Assembly: GCA_002307215.1 (NCBI GenBank)
Contig: DBTU01000035.1
Coordinates: 51,776 to 115,775 of the forward strand
Length of the DNA stretch: 64,000 nucleotides
DNA from: Lachnoclostridium sp. UBA1308
GTDB taxonomy: Bacteria; Bacillota; Clostridia; Lachnospirales; Lachnospiraceae
Direction: 5' to 3'
Positions 27,410 to 35,415 of this stretch are shown here, piece by piece. Under the pieces are notes generated by a model, which did no database searches, was not told the DNA's origin, and saw only the letters and a program-made list of their open reading frames with translations. The position numbers were made by a program, and so were the translations under genes. Position 1 is the first letter of the stretch. The number at the start of each line of letters is the position of its first letter.

Positions 27410-28531
27410 TTACTCCTCCTTCCTGGAATGTCCGAAAATCAGACGGAAATTAGTGAAAAACCCACTTGCCAGAGTGAAGAACAAAATAATACCGGTAATA
27501 ACATCGTTAGCCGATTCATTAAGATTATAATCGGAGGCTATCTGTGAAGCACCCTGCTGCATAAATATCAGCAGCAGCGATATTAAAAACATAAATATAG
27601 GATTAAATTTTGCAAGCCATGCCACAATAATAGCGGTAAAACCTCTATTAGCCGCAGTAGAGATTGAAATCGTATGGCTGGAACCGCTTACAATCAGAAA
27701 TCCTATAAAGCCGCATAGTGCTCCCGACAATGCCATAGTTCTTATTATTACTTTTTTTACATTAATTCCTACATATTCTGCCGTATTTTCGCTCTCTCCA
27801 ACAACGGAAAGCTCAAAACCGTGTTTGGTATATTTCAAATAGATAAACATTAAAATACTAAGTATAAATATAATCATTACATTAAGAACGAAATTATAAT
27901 TTCCAATTATACCCGACATAAATGAAGTCGATAACCATCCTGCTTTCGTTTTGCTGTTTATTATTCCAATGCTTCCACTTCCCTTAACTGATTCCCAAAA
28001 AATCGTAAAAAATGATGTAAGCTGAATAGCTATATAATTAAGCATTAATGTGAACAGAGTTTCATTTGTCTTCCATTTGGCTTTAAAAATCGCCGGGATA
28101 ATTCCCCATATTAGTCCAGCAAGAGAGCTTGCTGCTATCATGCTTACGAAAAGGAGCCAAGTCGGCATAATATTACCGCAATATATCATTACTGCTGCAG
28201 TAGCAATTCCTCCAACAAGTATCTGACCTTCTCCACCGATATTCCAAAATTTCATTTTATATGCCGGTGTTAAAGCAAGTGCAACACCAAGAAGCAACGT
28301 TGTCTCCCTTACGGTAACCCAAATTTTACGCTGTGATCCAAATGCTCCTCTTACAATTGTCATATAAACATTCCCGGGACTACTTCCAGTAAGTACGAAC
28401 AGAATAATTCCGCACAGCACCAATGATGCAATTATTGCTACAAAATATATTAAGAAACTTTTTCTTATTGAAATATCATCTCTTTTTACAATCCTCACGA
28501 AAGGAACTTTTACCTGATCTTTTGTATTCAT
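27410..28531 (-). CDS. ABC transporter permease, BMP/nucleoside type (YufP-like)
   Basis: About 373 residues with some ten membrane helices and WNIGGEGQILVGGIA, the loop typical of this permease group. ATG 28531 overlaps the ATPase stop (ATGA) and gives coupled translation; a longer reading would run 100 bp into the ATPase gene. Pairs with the following permease. Confidence 0.92.
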   Translation of the reverse strand: MNTKDQVKVPFVRIVKRDDISIRKSFLIYFVAIIASLVLCGIILFVLTGSSPGNVYMTIVRGAFGSQRKIWVTVRETTLLLGVALALTPAYKMKFWNIGGEGQILVGGIATAAVMIYCGNIMPTWLLFVSMIAASSLAGLIWGIIPAIFKAKWKTNETLFTLMLNYIAIQLTSFFTIFWESVKGSGSIGIINSKTKAGWLSTSFMSGIIGNYNFVLNVMIIFILSILMFIYLKYTKHGFELSVVGESENTAEYVGINVKKVIIRTMALSGALCGFIGFLIVSGSSHTISISTAANRGFTAIIVAWLAKFNPIFMFLISLLLIFMQQGASQIASDYNLNESANDVITGIILFFTLASGFFTNFRLIFGHSRKEE

Positions 28532-30066
28532 GATATCTTTTGTTCCTTTCTTTTCTTTGTCATAAGCAGTCCGACCTCTTCCTTTGTGGTATTCTTTGCA
28601 TCCAGTATTCCGCTGATACTCCCGCCGCACAAAACTAGAATTCTGTCACACAATGCAATCAAGACATCAAGATCTTCCCCCACGTAAACAACTGCACTAC
28701 CACACTGCTTTTGTTCCGTAAGGAGATTATATATCAAATACGAGGTATTAATGTCAAGGCCGCGAACTGCATAAGCGGTCAAAAGTACATTTGGATTATC
28801 AGCAATTTCTCTTCCTACAAGCACCTTCTGGACATTACCACCGGACAGCTTTCTGACTTCACTTGAAATTCCAGGCGTAACAACTTCAAGATCATTCTTA
28901 ACCTTCTCCGCCAGCATTAAAGGAGCTTTCCTGTCAGTAAAAATCGTCCTGCCATTCTGATAACTTCGCAGCATCATGTTATCAGCCATGCCCATGTTAC
29001 CTACAAGTCCCATACCAAGTCTGTCCTCAGGGACAAAGGCTAGCGATACGCCCAGCTGTTTGATTTCCATTGTTGTTTTTCCATTAATTCGGATTGCATT
29101 GCCCATATCACTAATATAATTTATTACACCGTTTTCATCTATTGCCTGTAATCCTGTGATTGCCTCAAGCAACTCCTTCTGCCCACTACCTGCGATTCCT
29201 GCAATTCCAAGAATTTCTCCGCTATTTATATCAAAAGAAACATCATCTAAGACTGTAACTCCATATTTATCCTTAGCGCTGACATTTAATAATTCCATTC
29301 GTTTTCTGATGTTTTTCGGTAATGGTCGGTTAATGTTAAGCTCAATCTTTTTACCTACCATCATCTCTGTAAGTTTCATTTCATCCATATCTTTTGTATT
29401 TACGGTATCAATGTATTTTCCCTTTCTCAAAACAGATACCTTATCTGATATCGCAAATACTTCATGAAACTTATGGGTAATTATTATAATTGACTTGTTA
29501 TCTTCTTTCATCTTTCTAAGCACCTGAAACAGCTTTTCCGTTTCCTGCGGTGTTAAAACAGCAGTAGGCTCATCAAGAATTAGTATATTGCTTCCTCTAT
29601 ATAATGCTTTAATTATTTCAACGGTCTGTTTTTCAGAAACAGACATATCATAGGTCTTCTTCTTCAAATCTATATCAAAACCATATCTCTGTACAATGGA
29701 GTCAAGTTTCTTAATCACTGATTTCATATGTAATATTTTACCATTATCATTCCCAAGTATAATGTTCTCAGCTGCAGAAAATATATCCACCAATTTAAAA
29801 TGCTGATGAATCATTCCAATTCCGTAATTAAATGCATCTGAAGGAGATTTGATACTTGCCGGTTTGCCGTCCACAAATATTTCACCTTCATCCGGAAAAT
29901 AAATGCCTGAAAGCATATTCATTAATGTGGTTTTTCCACTACCGTTTTCTCCCAGCAATGCTCTGATTTCGCCTCTGTCCTGTGTCATATTAATCTTTGA
30001 ATTGGCAACCACAGAGCCAAAATATTTGCTTATATTCTTGAATTCAACGGCATAAGTTTTTTCCAT
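28528..30066 (-). CDS. ABC transporter ATP-binding protein, two ABC domains (BMP type)
   Basis: 512 residues with two ABC domains. Domain 1 has Walker A GENGSGKTT, signature MSVSEKQTVEI and Walker B ILILDEPTAVLT. Domain 2 has a degenerate Walker A (GIAGSGQKE), signature LSGGNVQKV and LLTAYAVRGLD in place of the usual Walker B LLxAxxPTRGLD. One normal and one degenerate site is common in nucleoside and sugar ATPases of this group. It powers the adjacent permease pair. Confidence 0.93.
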   Translation of the reverse strand: MEKTYAVEFKNISKYFGSVVANSKINMTQDRGEIRALLGENGSGKTTLMNMLSGIYFPDEGEIFVDGKPASIKSPSDAFNYGIGMIHQHFKLVDIFSAAENIILGNDNGKILHMKSVIKKLDSIVQRYGFDIDLKKKTYDMSVSEKQTVEIIKALYRGSNILILDEPTAVLTPQETEKLFQVLRKMKEDNKSIIIITHKFHEVFAISDKVSVLRKGKYIDTVNTKDMDEMKLTEMMVGKKIELNINRPLPKNIRKRMELLNVSAKDKYGVTVLDDVSFDINSGEILGIAGIAGSGQKELLEAITGLQAIDENGVINYISDMGNAIRINGKTTMEIKQLGVSLAFVPEDRLGMGLVGNMGMADNMMLRSYQNGRTIFTDRKAPLMLAEKVKNDLEVVTPGISSEVRKLSGGNVQKVLVGREIADNPNVLLTAYAVRGLDINTSYLIYNLLTEQKQCGSAVVYVGEDLDVLIALCDRILVLCGGSISGILDAKNTTKEEVGLLMTKKRKEQKIS

Positions 30067-30093
30067 ATCGCAGCCTCCTTATTTATCATGGTA

Positions 30094-30240
30094 GTGTCAA
30101 TTCTGACACCCCTGTTTTTCTTTCAGAACCTTTATTTTCAAGGTTCTGAATGAGCCTATTCTATAAGCTGCAGGTTTTCATACGATACTTTGCACTACCT
30201 TTATCATACATAATGCGAACTGTATAAAACAGCTCGCATT
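30094..30240 (-). other. Three hairpins between binding protein and ATPase genes
   Basis: Inverted repeats GTGTCA/TGACAC (30094-30109), TTCAGAACCTT/AAGGTTCTGAA (30122-30150) and AATGCGA.CTGT/ACAG.TCGCATT (30212-30240) fill the 180-bp gap. None has a good T tract. Such structures often protect the upstream message so that the binding protein is made in excess over the transporter. Confidence 0.6.
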
Positions 30241-30248
30241 ATTTAGCC

Positions 30249-31526
30249 TTATTTTAATTCCGTAATTCCATCTATTACAAATGTAATTCCTGGCGCAGAC
30301 TGGAAATATGATTCATGATATACTCCGTCAAATACTGGCTTTGCTCCATAATAGTCTGTCGTATCCTCAGTTAATTCTTTTCCGCCAACAGTAAATGTTG
30401 ATACGTCGAACACATTAAGTGATCCGTCCGCAAATGCTGTTTCAGCTGTATTTGCAGCCTCTTTAACGGAAGCATATATATCAGCCGAAAATGCATTTTC
30501 ATTAATGTCTGTTATCAGACAAGCTCCTGCATCATATCCTTTGCACCAATCTGTCTCGATTTGTTCACCATTCATAATACACTGCACTGCATGAACCGTA
30601 TACGGTGTCCAGTCAACAGATGCTGATGTAAGTGCATAATTAGGAGCCGTATTGATCATTGAGATATTGTATCCAACACAGTATATGGCAAGTTCTTCAC
30701 ATGCTGAGGAAGGACCCGTTGTATTAGAATGCTGACTGACTAAAACACAGTGCTCGTCTTCTATAAGTGCTTTTGCTACATCATACTCAGTTGACTGATC
30801 TCCCCAGGATCCTGTATATTTAACAACCATTTTAGCTGTCGGACATATTGACTTAACTCCAAGATAAAAAGCATCATATCCCGAAATAACCTGTGAATAA
30901 GCAAACGCACCTACATAGCCAACAACAGCTTCATCCTTTGTAATATCACCTGAATCAATCATTTCATTAAGTTTATATCCTGCTACTATACCTGATACAT
31001 ATCTTGATTGTTCCACTGATACATAATAATTATAGTAATTATCAAGGCCGGCTGTAGCTGCCTTATATCCTGTTGCATGACAAAACTGAACATTCGGATA
31101 CTGTTCTGCAGCCTGTATCATATAATCTTCATGACCAAAGCTATTTGCAAAAATAATGTTACAACCTTCATCAGCCAACTCACATGCAGCTTCATAGCAC
31201 TCCTCATTCTCAGGAATATTCCATTTAATAAGAATGTTGTTCTTAGGAATTCCCAATTCACTTGTTAAAGCAAGTGTTGCCTGATAAAAAGAATATGTAT
31301 AACCATCATTTTCATCGCCAATGAAAATAAACCCTACTTTCATATCACTTGCGCTTATCTTTGTTACATCACCACTTGTCGTATCAGTTCCATCCGCAGA
31401 ATCAGTTACTTGCGTAGTACCATCTGTGTCTGATATTTCCTTATTACCTGATGAGTTGCATCCGGCAAGTGAAAATACCATCATTATTGCCATTAATGAA
31501 GCTAATATTCTTTTCATTTTTTTCAT
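30249..31526 (-). CDS. BMP-family substrate-binding lipoprotein
   Basis: 425 residues. Signal peptide MKKMKRILASLMAIMMVFSL and lipobox SLAGC (Cys near residue 24), a Thr/Asp-rich linker, then a BMP/PnrA-type periplasmic fold (KVGFIFIGDENDGYTYSFYQ, VGYVGAFAYSQVISGYDAFY). ATG 31526 is preceded by GGAGG at 6 nt; an upstream frame extension is not credible. PnrA-like proteins bind nucleosides or other heterocycles; its place beside the ring-opening enzyme suggests it captures the ring substrate. Confidence 0.93.
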   Translation of the reverse strand: MKKMKRILASLMAIMMVFSLAGCNSSGNKEISDTDGTTQVTDSADGTDTTSGDVTKISASDMKVGFIFIGDENDGYTYSFYQATLALTSELGIPKNNILIKWNIPENEECYEAACELADEGCNIIFANSFGHEDYMIQAAEQYPNVQFCHATGYKAATAGLDNYYNYYVSVEQSRYVSGIVAGYKLNEMIDSGDITKDEAVVGYVGAFAYSQVISGYDAFYLGVKSICPTAKMVVKYTGSWGDQSTEYDVAKALIEDEHCVLVSQHSNTTGPSSACEELAIYCVGYNISMINTAPNYALTSASVDWTPYTVHAVQCIMNGEQIETDWCKGYDAGACLITDINENAFSADIYASVKEAANTAETAFADGSLNVFDVSTFTVGGKELTEDTTDYYGAKPVFDGVYHESYFQSAPGITFVIDGITELK

Positions 31527-31556
31527 TCTTTTCCTCCATAATTCACAATAAAAGAT

Positions 31557-31587
31557 AAAAAAATAGCACATGTAAGCTCACATGCAC
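31557..31587 (-). terminator. Terminator-like hairpin in the BMP leader (possible attenuator)
   Basis: GTGCATGT/ACATGTGC (8 bp including two G-T pairs, 31587-31566 on the minus strand) is followed by TATTTTTTT. It lies between the likely promoter (31636) and the BMP start (31526), so it can only act on this operon's own leader. Confidence 0.55.
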
Positions 31588-31630
31588 CATTGCAATCTTT
31601 TTTGTATTCAATTTTTATATTACATGGGTT

Positions 31631-31639
31631 ATTATAGCA
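31631..31639 (-). promoter_or_regulatory. Probable extended -10 promoter of the BMP transporter operon
   Basis: On the minus strand the sequence TGCTATAAT (31639-31631) forms an extended -10 element. The start codon is 105 bp downstream. TTGTGAA, related to the TATTCACAA sites in the ring-hydrolase promoter, occurs about 55 bp upstream of it. Confidence 0.45.
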
Positions 31640-31808
31640 TAACACCCGCCTAAATCTTCGTATACAATTCACATATTTTATTTTTTTCTCTTGTGAACAC
31701 TTTACAATATCTTAAAAACAATATCAAGATCTTTCATATAATATCAAGAGAATTTTCCGAAAAATTTAACTGTTCTCTGTATTATCGGCTCGGAAACAAG
31801 AAATGTAG

Positions 31809-32159
31809 CTACCGTATACATGCCTGTTTCAATGGCAAATACAGCAATATCTGACTTTCTATTCTTTTATCCGTATTAGCTGCTGCAAAAAACGTTAGCA
31901 GATTTGTCTTCTCACTGTGCGGGCTGAGCATTATAGAAGGCTTTTCAAGAGTGCAGAATTTTAGCTTTTCACAGCCATTGCATACATAGGGAGGTTTGCC
32001 AAGAAGCGGGCACAGCTGTGGCATATAAAGTACGCAGTTAGAAATAAAGTGCCGGCAGAAGTGGCAGTATTTGTTGTAGCCTGCATCACATTGCTTGCAA
32101 AGATGGCGGCTGTCACATTCAAAGCGGTAAAGTCTGCTAAAGTTGAGTCTAAGCTTGAG
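31809..32159 (-). pseudogene. Remnant of an IS30-family transposase
   Basis: An open minus-strand frame of 117 codons without its own start. It shows the Cys-rich linker typical of one IS30 branch: CDSRHLCKQCD, YCHFCRHFISNC, then CPLLGKPPYVCNGCEKLKFC. Past CTLEK the expected reading (AFYNA) continues in the next frame and meets stops, so the gene is frameshifted. The N-terminal DNA-binding part and the whole DDE domain are missing. No terminal inverted repeats or target duplication could be recognised. Confidence 0.75.
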
Positions 32160-32166
32160 TCACCAC

Positions 32167-32194
32167 TTGACAGCCCCTATTTTTATGTTATACT
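32167..32194 (+). promoter_or_regulatory. Sigma-A promoter of queT
   Basis: TTGACA (32167-32172) and TATACT (32189-32194) are separated by 16 bp. The promoter abuts the broken end of the IS30 remnant and is followed by the preQ1 aptamer. Confidence 0.8.
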
Positions 32195-32267
32195 AATCAA
32201 GTCGCAAACCCATATAAATCAAGGCTTGCATCAAATAAACTCACGTCAGTTCGTAACCTTCCTGACG

Positions 32268-32307
32268 AAGGGATTGTAAAACATCCCTTAAAACAAAACT
32301 AAAGGAG
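32268..32307 (+). promoter_or_regulatory. preQ1-I riboswitch
   Basis: AAGGGA (32268-32273), a loop TTGTAAAACA, TCCCTT (32284-32289), then the A-rich tail AAAACAAAACTAAAGG. This is the compact class I preQ1 pseudoknot layout, with the tail's end forming part of the AAAGGAG ribosome binding site. Binding of preQ1 should hide the site and lower translation of queT. A separate CGTCAG/CTGACG stem precedes it (32244-32267). Confidence 0.85.
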
Positions 32308-32314
32308 AATAAAA

Positions 32315-32809
32315 ATGAATAACAGAAAAACCGTTTACATCACAGAGGCTGCTATTATTGCGTCCATCTATACCGTACTGGTATTAATATTTAACTTAAC
32401 CAGTTTCGGTCCGGTACAGTGCAGAATTGCAGAAGCACTTACCATCCTTCCTTATTTCACCCCCGCCGCTATACCGGGTGTTACACTCGGTTGTCTCTTA
32501 AGCGGTATCTTAGTTCCCGGTACACACATTTTGGACATCATTTTCGGTTCCTCCGCTACCCTGATTGCTGCCCTCCTGTCCTACCGTCTACGACGCAACA
32601 AGTTCTTAGTTCCAATCCCGCCGATTATAGTGAATGCGCTTGTCCTTCCGTGGATATTTCGTTTCGCCTACGGCAATGCTCAACCGATTACTCTTAATAT
32701 GTTGACTGTGGGAGGCGGTGAATTGATTGCAGCCGGGATATTTGGTATGATACTTTTGTTTGCACTTGATAAGGTAAAGAATGTTGTTTTCCGCGGTAAT
32801 AAATACTAA
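32315..32809 (+). CDS. queT: QueT-family queuosine-precursor transporter
   Basis: 164 residues with five or six membrane helices. It carries the family patterns QCRIAEALTILPYFTPAAIP, GCLLSGIL and a small-residue-rich DIIFGSSATLIAALLS. QueT proteins are the substrate-binding (S) part of ECF importers for preQ1 or preQ0. The preQ1-I aptamer directly upstream supports the assignment. Ends before a clear terminator. Confidence 0.93.
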   Translation: MNNRKTVYITEAAIIASIYTVLVLIFNLTSFGPVQCRIAEALTILPYFTPAAIPGVTLGCLLSGILVPGTHILDIIFGSSATLIAALLSYRLRRNKFLVPIPPIIVNALVLPWIFRFAYGNAQPITLNMLTVGGGELIAAGIFGMILLFALDKVKNVVFRGNKY

Positions 32810-32850
32810 AAGTAGCATCTTAACTTAATTTTGTATACTGATTCTTTCAG

Positions 32851-32892
32851 GCATCCGCAAGGGATAGTTTATTCTTTGCCGGATGCTTTTTT
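32851..32892 (+). terminator. Rho-independent terminator of queT
   Basis: GCATCCG...CGGATGC stem (32851-32857 with 32880-32886) with further pairing of GCAA and TTTGC inside, followed by TTTTTT. Confidence 0.85.
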
Positions 32893-33000
32893 GAGCATAA
32901 TCTGTTTACTTTATCCCGCGAGGATGGTAATATACTTATTGCTGACATTATTATGTCTTTATAATTTGAAAATCGCGATAAGCGGCACATGGGAGCTAGG

Positions 33001-34302
33001 ATGAAGAAAAACGAACAGAATAACAACGACAATCAGAACTGGATTAACATACCGTCATTTGTAAATAGTAGCGAAGTGAAACCCCCAACAGGACGGCCAA
33101 GAAAGAATATTTATGAAAATGACGATAATAGTTCTTTTGAAAAAGAATTAAATTCCTCCCTTGCCAAACAGGTCAACGATGATCTGAATAGGCAAGCACC
33201 GCCTCGAACCGGACAACGACGTAAAAAGAGACGTTCCCTCAGAATACTGAAGGCTACTTTTTTTACCCTTCTGGCTCTTACCGCCATCGGGTGTCTCTTA
33301 ATGTTTACCCCCGCAGGCAAGAATCTGATTGCATCCATTGCTACAGAATATATCTATGGCAATTTAGATTATCAGGCTTCCGGTGATAATCTCCCTTCGG
33401 ATGATACTGTCGCAGACAGTGAACCTACCGATAAAATTGTTAACATTCTTTTAATTGGTATTGAGGAGATTGGACATGCCCAGAATACCGACACCATGAT
33501 AATAGCAACGATGAATACAGAGAACCACTCCCTAAAGCTTACCTCCTTGATGCGTGATTTATATGTCGAGATACCGGGACATGATAACAGCAGATTAAAT
33601 GCCGCATATGCCAAAGGAGGAATCGATTTGCTCTATGATACGATTAAAGTTAATTTTGGAATCAACGTAGACGGGTATTGTATGGTTAACTTCGACGCTT
33701 TCCAAAAGATTGTGGATTTAATCGGTGGAGTAGAAGTTACTTTAACAAGTAATGAGGTTGAGTACTTGAATACTAAGAACTACATATCCGAACGTAAAAA
33801 TCGTAATGTGGTTGTCGGTACGCAGACTTTAAATGGTAATCAAGCCTTGGGTTATTGTCGCGTAAGAAAGGTATCAACCTCAACGGAAAGTAATGATTTT
33901 GGAAGAACGCAAAGACAGAGAATTGTGCTGAAAGCAATTTATAGCAAATTCAAGAAAAAAAACATTGTAGAACAAGCATCTTTTATGAATAGCATTCTGA
34001 AAGATAAAGACCTCCAGGTAAAGACCGATATAACAAAATCCGAATTCAAAAGATATCTAGAGGAAGCAATGAGCCTTAAAGTGAAGGAATTAGAAACATT
34101 AAGGATTCCTACAGATGGCAGCTACGAGAATGTGACCGTGAAGCTTGGTACAGTCAATCAGGAAGTGCTCCTTCCCTCCGATTGGAATGCAACGCGGAGT
34201 GAAATATATGCTTTTATCAACAGCGATGCCTCCGGTACGGAGACTGACGCCGATACCGAAACCGCTACCGGTGTGTCTTCGGATCCTGAAGACACAAATT
34301 AA
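33001..34302 (+). CDS. LytR-CpsA-Psr (LCP) family cell-wall ligase
   Basis: About 433 residues. A cytoplasmic charged N-terminus of 80 residues is followed by one membrane helix (about 83-103) and the extracytoplasmic LCP domain with NILLIGIEE, NTDTMIIATMN, SLMRDLYVEIPGH, NAAYAKGG and GYCRVRK. LCP enzymes attach glycopolymers from lipid carriers to peptidoglycan. ATG 33001 has GGGAG 5 nt upstream. The tail is Asp/Thr-rich. It overlaps the convergent PHP gene by 38 bp. Confidence 0.93.
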   Translation: MKKNEQNNNDNQNWINIPSFVNSSEVKPPTGRPRKNIYENDDNSSFEKELNSSLAKQVNDDLNRQAPPRTGQRRKKRRSLRILKATFFTLLALTAIGCLLMFTPAGKNLIASIATEYIYGNLDYQASGDNLPSDDTVADSEPTDKIVNILLIGIEEIGHAQNTDTMIIATMNTENHSLKLTSLMRDLYVEIPGHDNSRLNAAYAKGGIDLLYDTIKVNFGINVDGYCMVNFDAFQKIVDLIGGVEVTLTSNEVEYLNTKNYISERKNRNVVVGTQTLNGNQALGYCRVRKVSTSTESNDFGRTQRQRIVLKAIYSKFKKKNIVEQASFMNSILKDKDLQVKTDITKSEFKRYLEEAMSLKVKELETLRIPTDGSYENVTVKLGTVNQEVLLPSDWNATRSEIYAFINSDASGTETDADTETATGVSSDPEDTN

Positions 34303-35005
34303 GCGCATCAATAATATCTTGCCTGCTTCTACCCTTGCATTCAAGATAATTCATTGCCTCATTAATCTTGCCCAACATATGAGCGTCGGAGTTGGTAATG
34401 ATATTACACTTTTTGAGATAGGGGTTCTTTTGACTTAATTCCTCCAGATGTGTTATATCTGCTAACTCCGCTATTGTAAAGTCTGCGTCCGGGGAGATGA
34501 ATCCAAGGTTAGAAAGCAAGCTGTTGGAATTCTTGTCTATATGAGCCGGAATATAAACTCCGTGAAAATCCTTCATTAATCTTCCAAGCTCTTCAAAGGA
34601 TATCTCTGTAGCATTTATCAACAGATATTCTTCTGTCCCAATCAATCTGTCTTCCTCGTCATAAATCTCCTGTTTTCCAAATACCCTTTCATCATTCGGT
34701 ATCTTCATGAGCCGTGCATAAACATATTCGTCAAAGCTCATTGCATCCGATAACTCTGCAAACAAACAAAGAACATGAACCTCCTCCATAGTGGTAAGCT
34801 CCATGCCCGGAATTGCTATGATTTGATACTGCTGCGCCAGCTTGAGTACGGCCGGACAGTTTCTGCAGGAATTGTGATCTGTTACTGCAATCACATCAAG
34901 ATGTGCTAAATAAGCCATTCCAATAATATTAGAGGGTAACATATCCTCATCACCGCAGGGAGAAAGGCAGGAATGGATATGTAGATCATAGGAAAGCCTA
35001 GGCAT
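34265..35005 (-). CDS. PHP-domain metal-dependent phosphoesterase
   Basis: 246 residues starting MPRLSYDLHIHSCLSPCGDE, with DLHIHS, VTDHNS, GMELTT, PAHIDK and NSDAH, the metal-binding motifs of the PHP superfamily. It overlaps the DRTGG gene by 8 nt and is the last gene of the minus-strand redox-signalling set. PHP proteins of this type are regularly next to DRTGG and hydrogenase-like genes in Clostridia; the substrate is not known to me. Confidence 0.88.
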   Translation of the reverse strand: MPRLSYDLHIHSCLSPCGDEDMLPSNIIGMAYLAHLDVIAVTDHNSCRNCPAVLKLAQQYQIIAIPGMELTTMEEVHVLCLFAELSDAMSFDEYVYARLMKIPNDERVFGKQEIYDEEDRLIGTEEYLLINATEISFEELGRLMKDFHGVYIPAHIDKNSNSLLSNLGFISPDADFTIAELADITHLEELSQKNPYLKKCNIITNSDAHMLGKINEAMNYLECKGRSRQDIIDALNLCLQDPKTHR

Positions 35006-35333
35006 TCAGCTTATGATGTACTTTGAGAGCTGCATCAAAAATCGGTAGATCTGTTACTAATACCGTGATACCCTGCTCTCTTGCTTTGTCTGCCGCAGGT
35101 ACATCCAATCTGCTGCTTTCTGCCAGGATAATGCAGGCTGCGTCTGCTAATGCTGCAACTGCAAGAGTATTGATATTACCCATTACCGTAACCCACGCAC
35201 TGTCTGCCGGCATCTTTCCCATCGCTATACTTAACAGGTCACAGCAATAAGGTTTTGAAATCTCCCTTTGATCATTATCACCTTTATTCAGTACCTGAAA
35301 GCCCTCTTCTTGAAACAATTCACTAACCTTCAT
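34998..35333 (-). CDS. DRTGG-domain protein
   Basis: About 111 residues. Pattern MKVSELFQEEGFQVL, then a central segment with small residues (GNINTLAVAALADAACIILA) and LVTDLPIFDAALKVHHKL, typical of single DRTGG domains. ATG 35333 has GGAGG 7 nt upstream; the longer frame from 35408 has no ribosome binding site. A paralogue lies at 37197-37553. It presumably binds a nucleotide-like ligand. Confidence 0.82.
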   Translation of the reverse strand: MKVSELFQEEGFQVLNKGDNDQREISKPYCCDLLSIAMGKMPADSAWVTVMGNINTLAVAALADAACIILAESSRLDVPAADKAREQGITVLVTDLPIFDAALKVHHKLNA

Positions 35334-35415
35334 TCTTAATCCTCCGGCCATTGAAGAAGTATCTGAAGAAACTTCTTCCGTCCTTATTCTTTCTATTTTA
35401 TTTACCATTGTTTTG

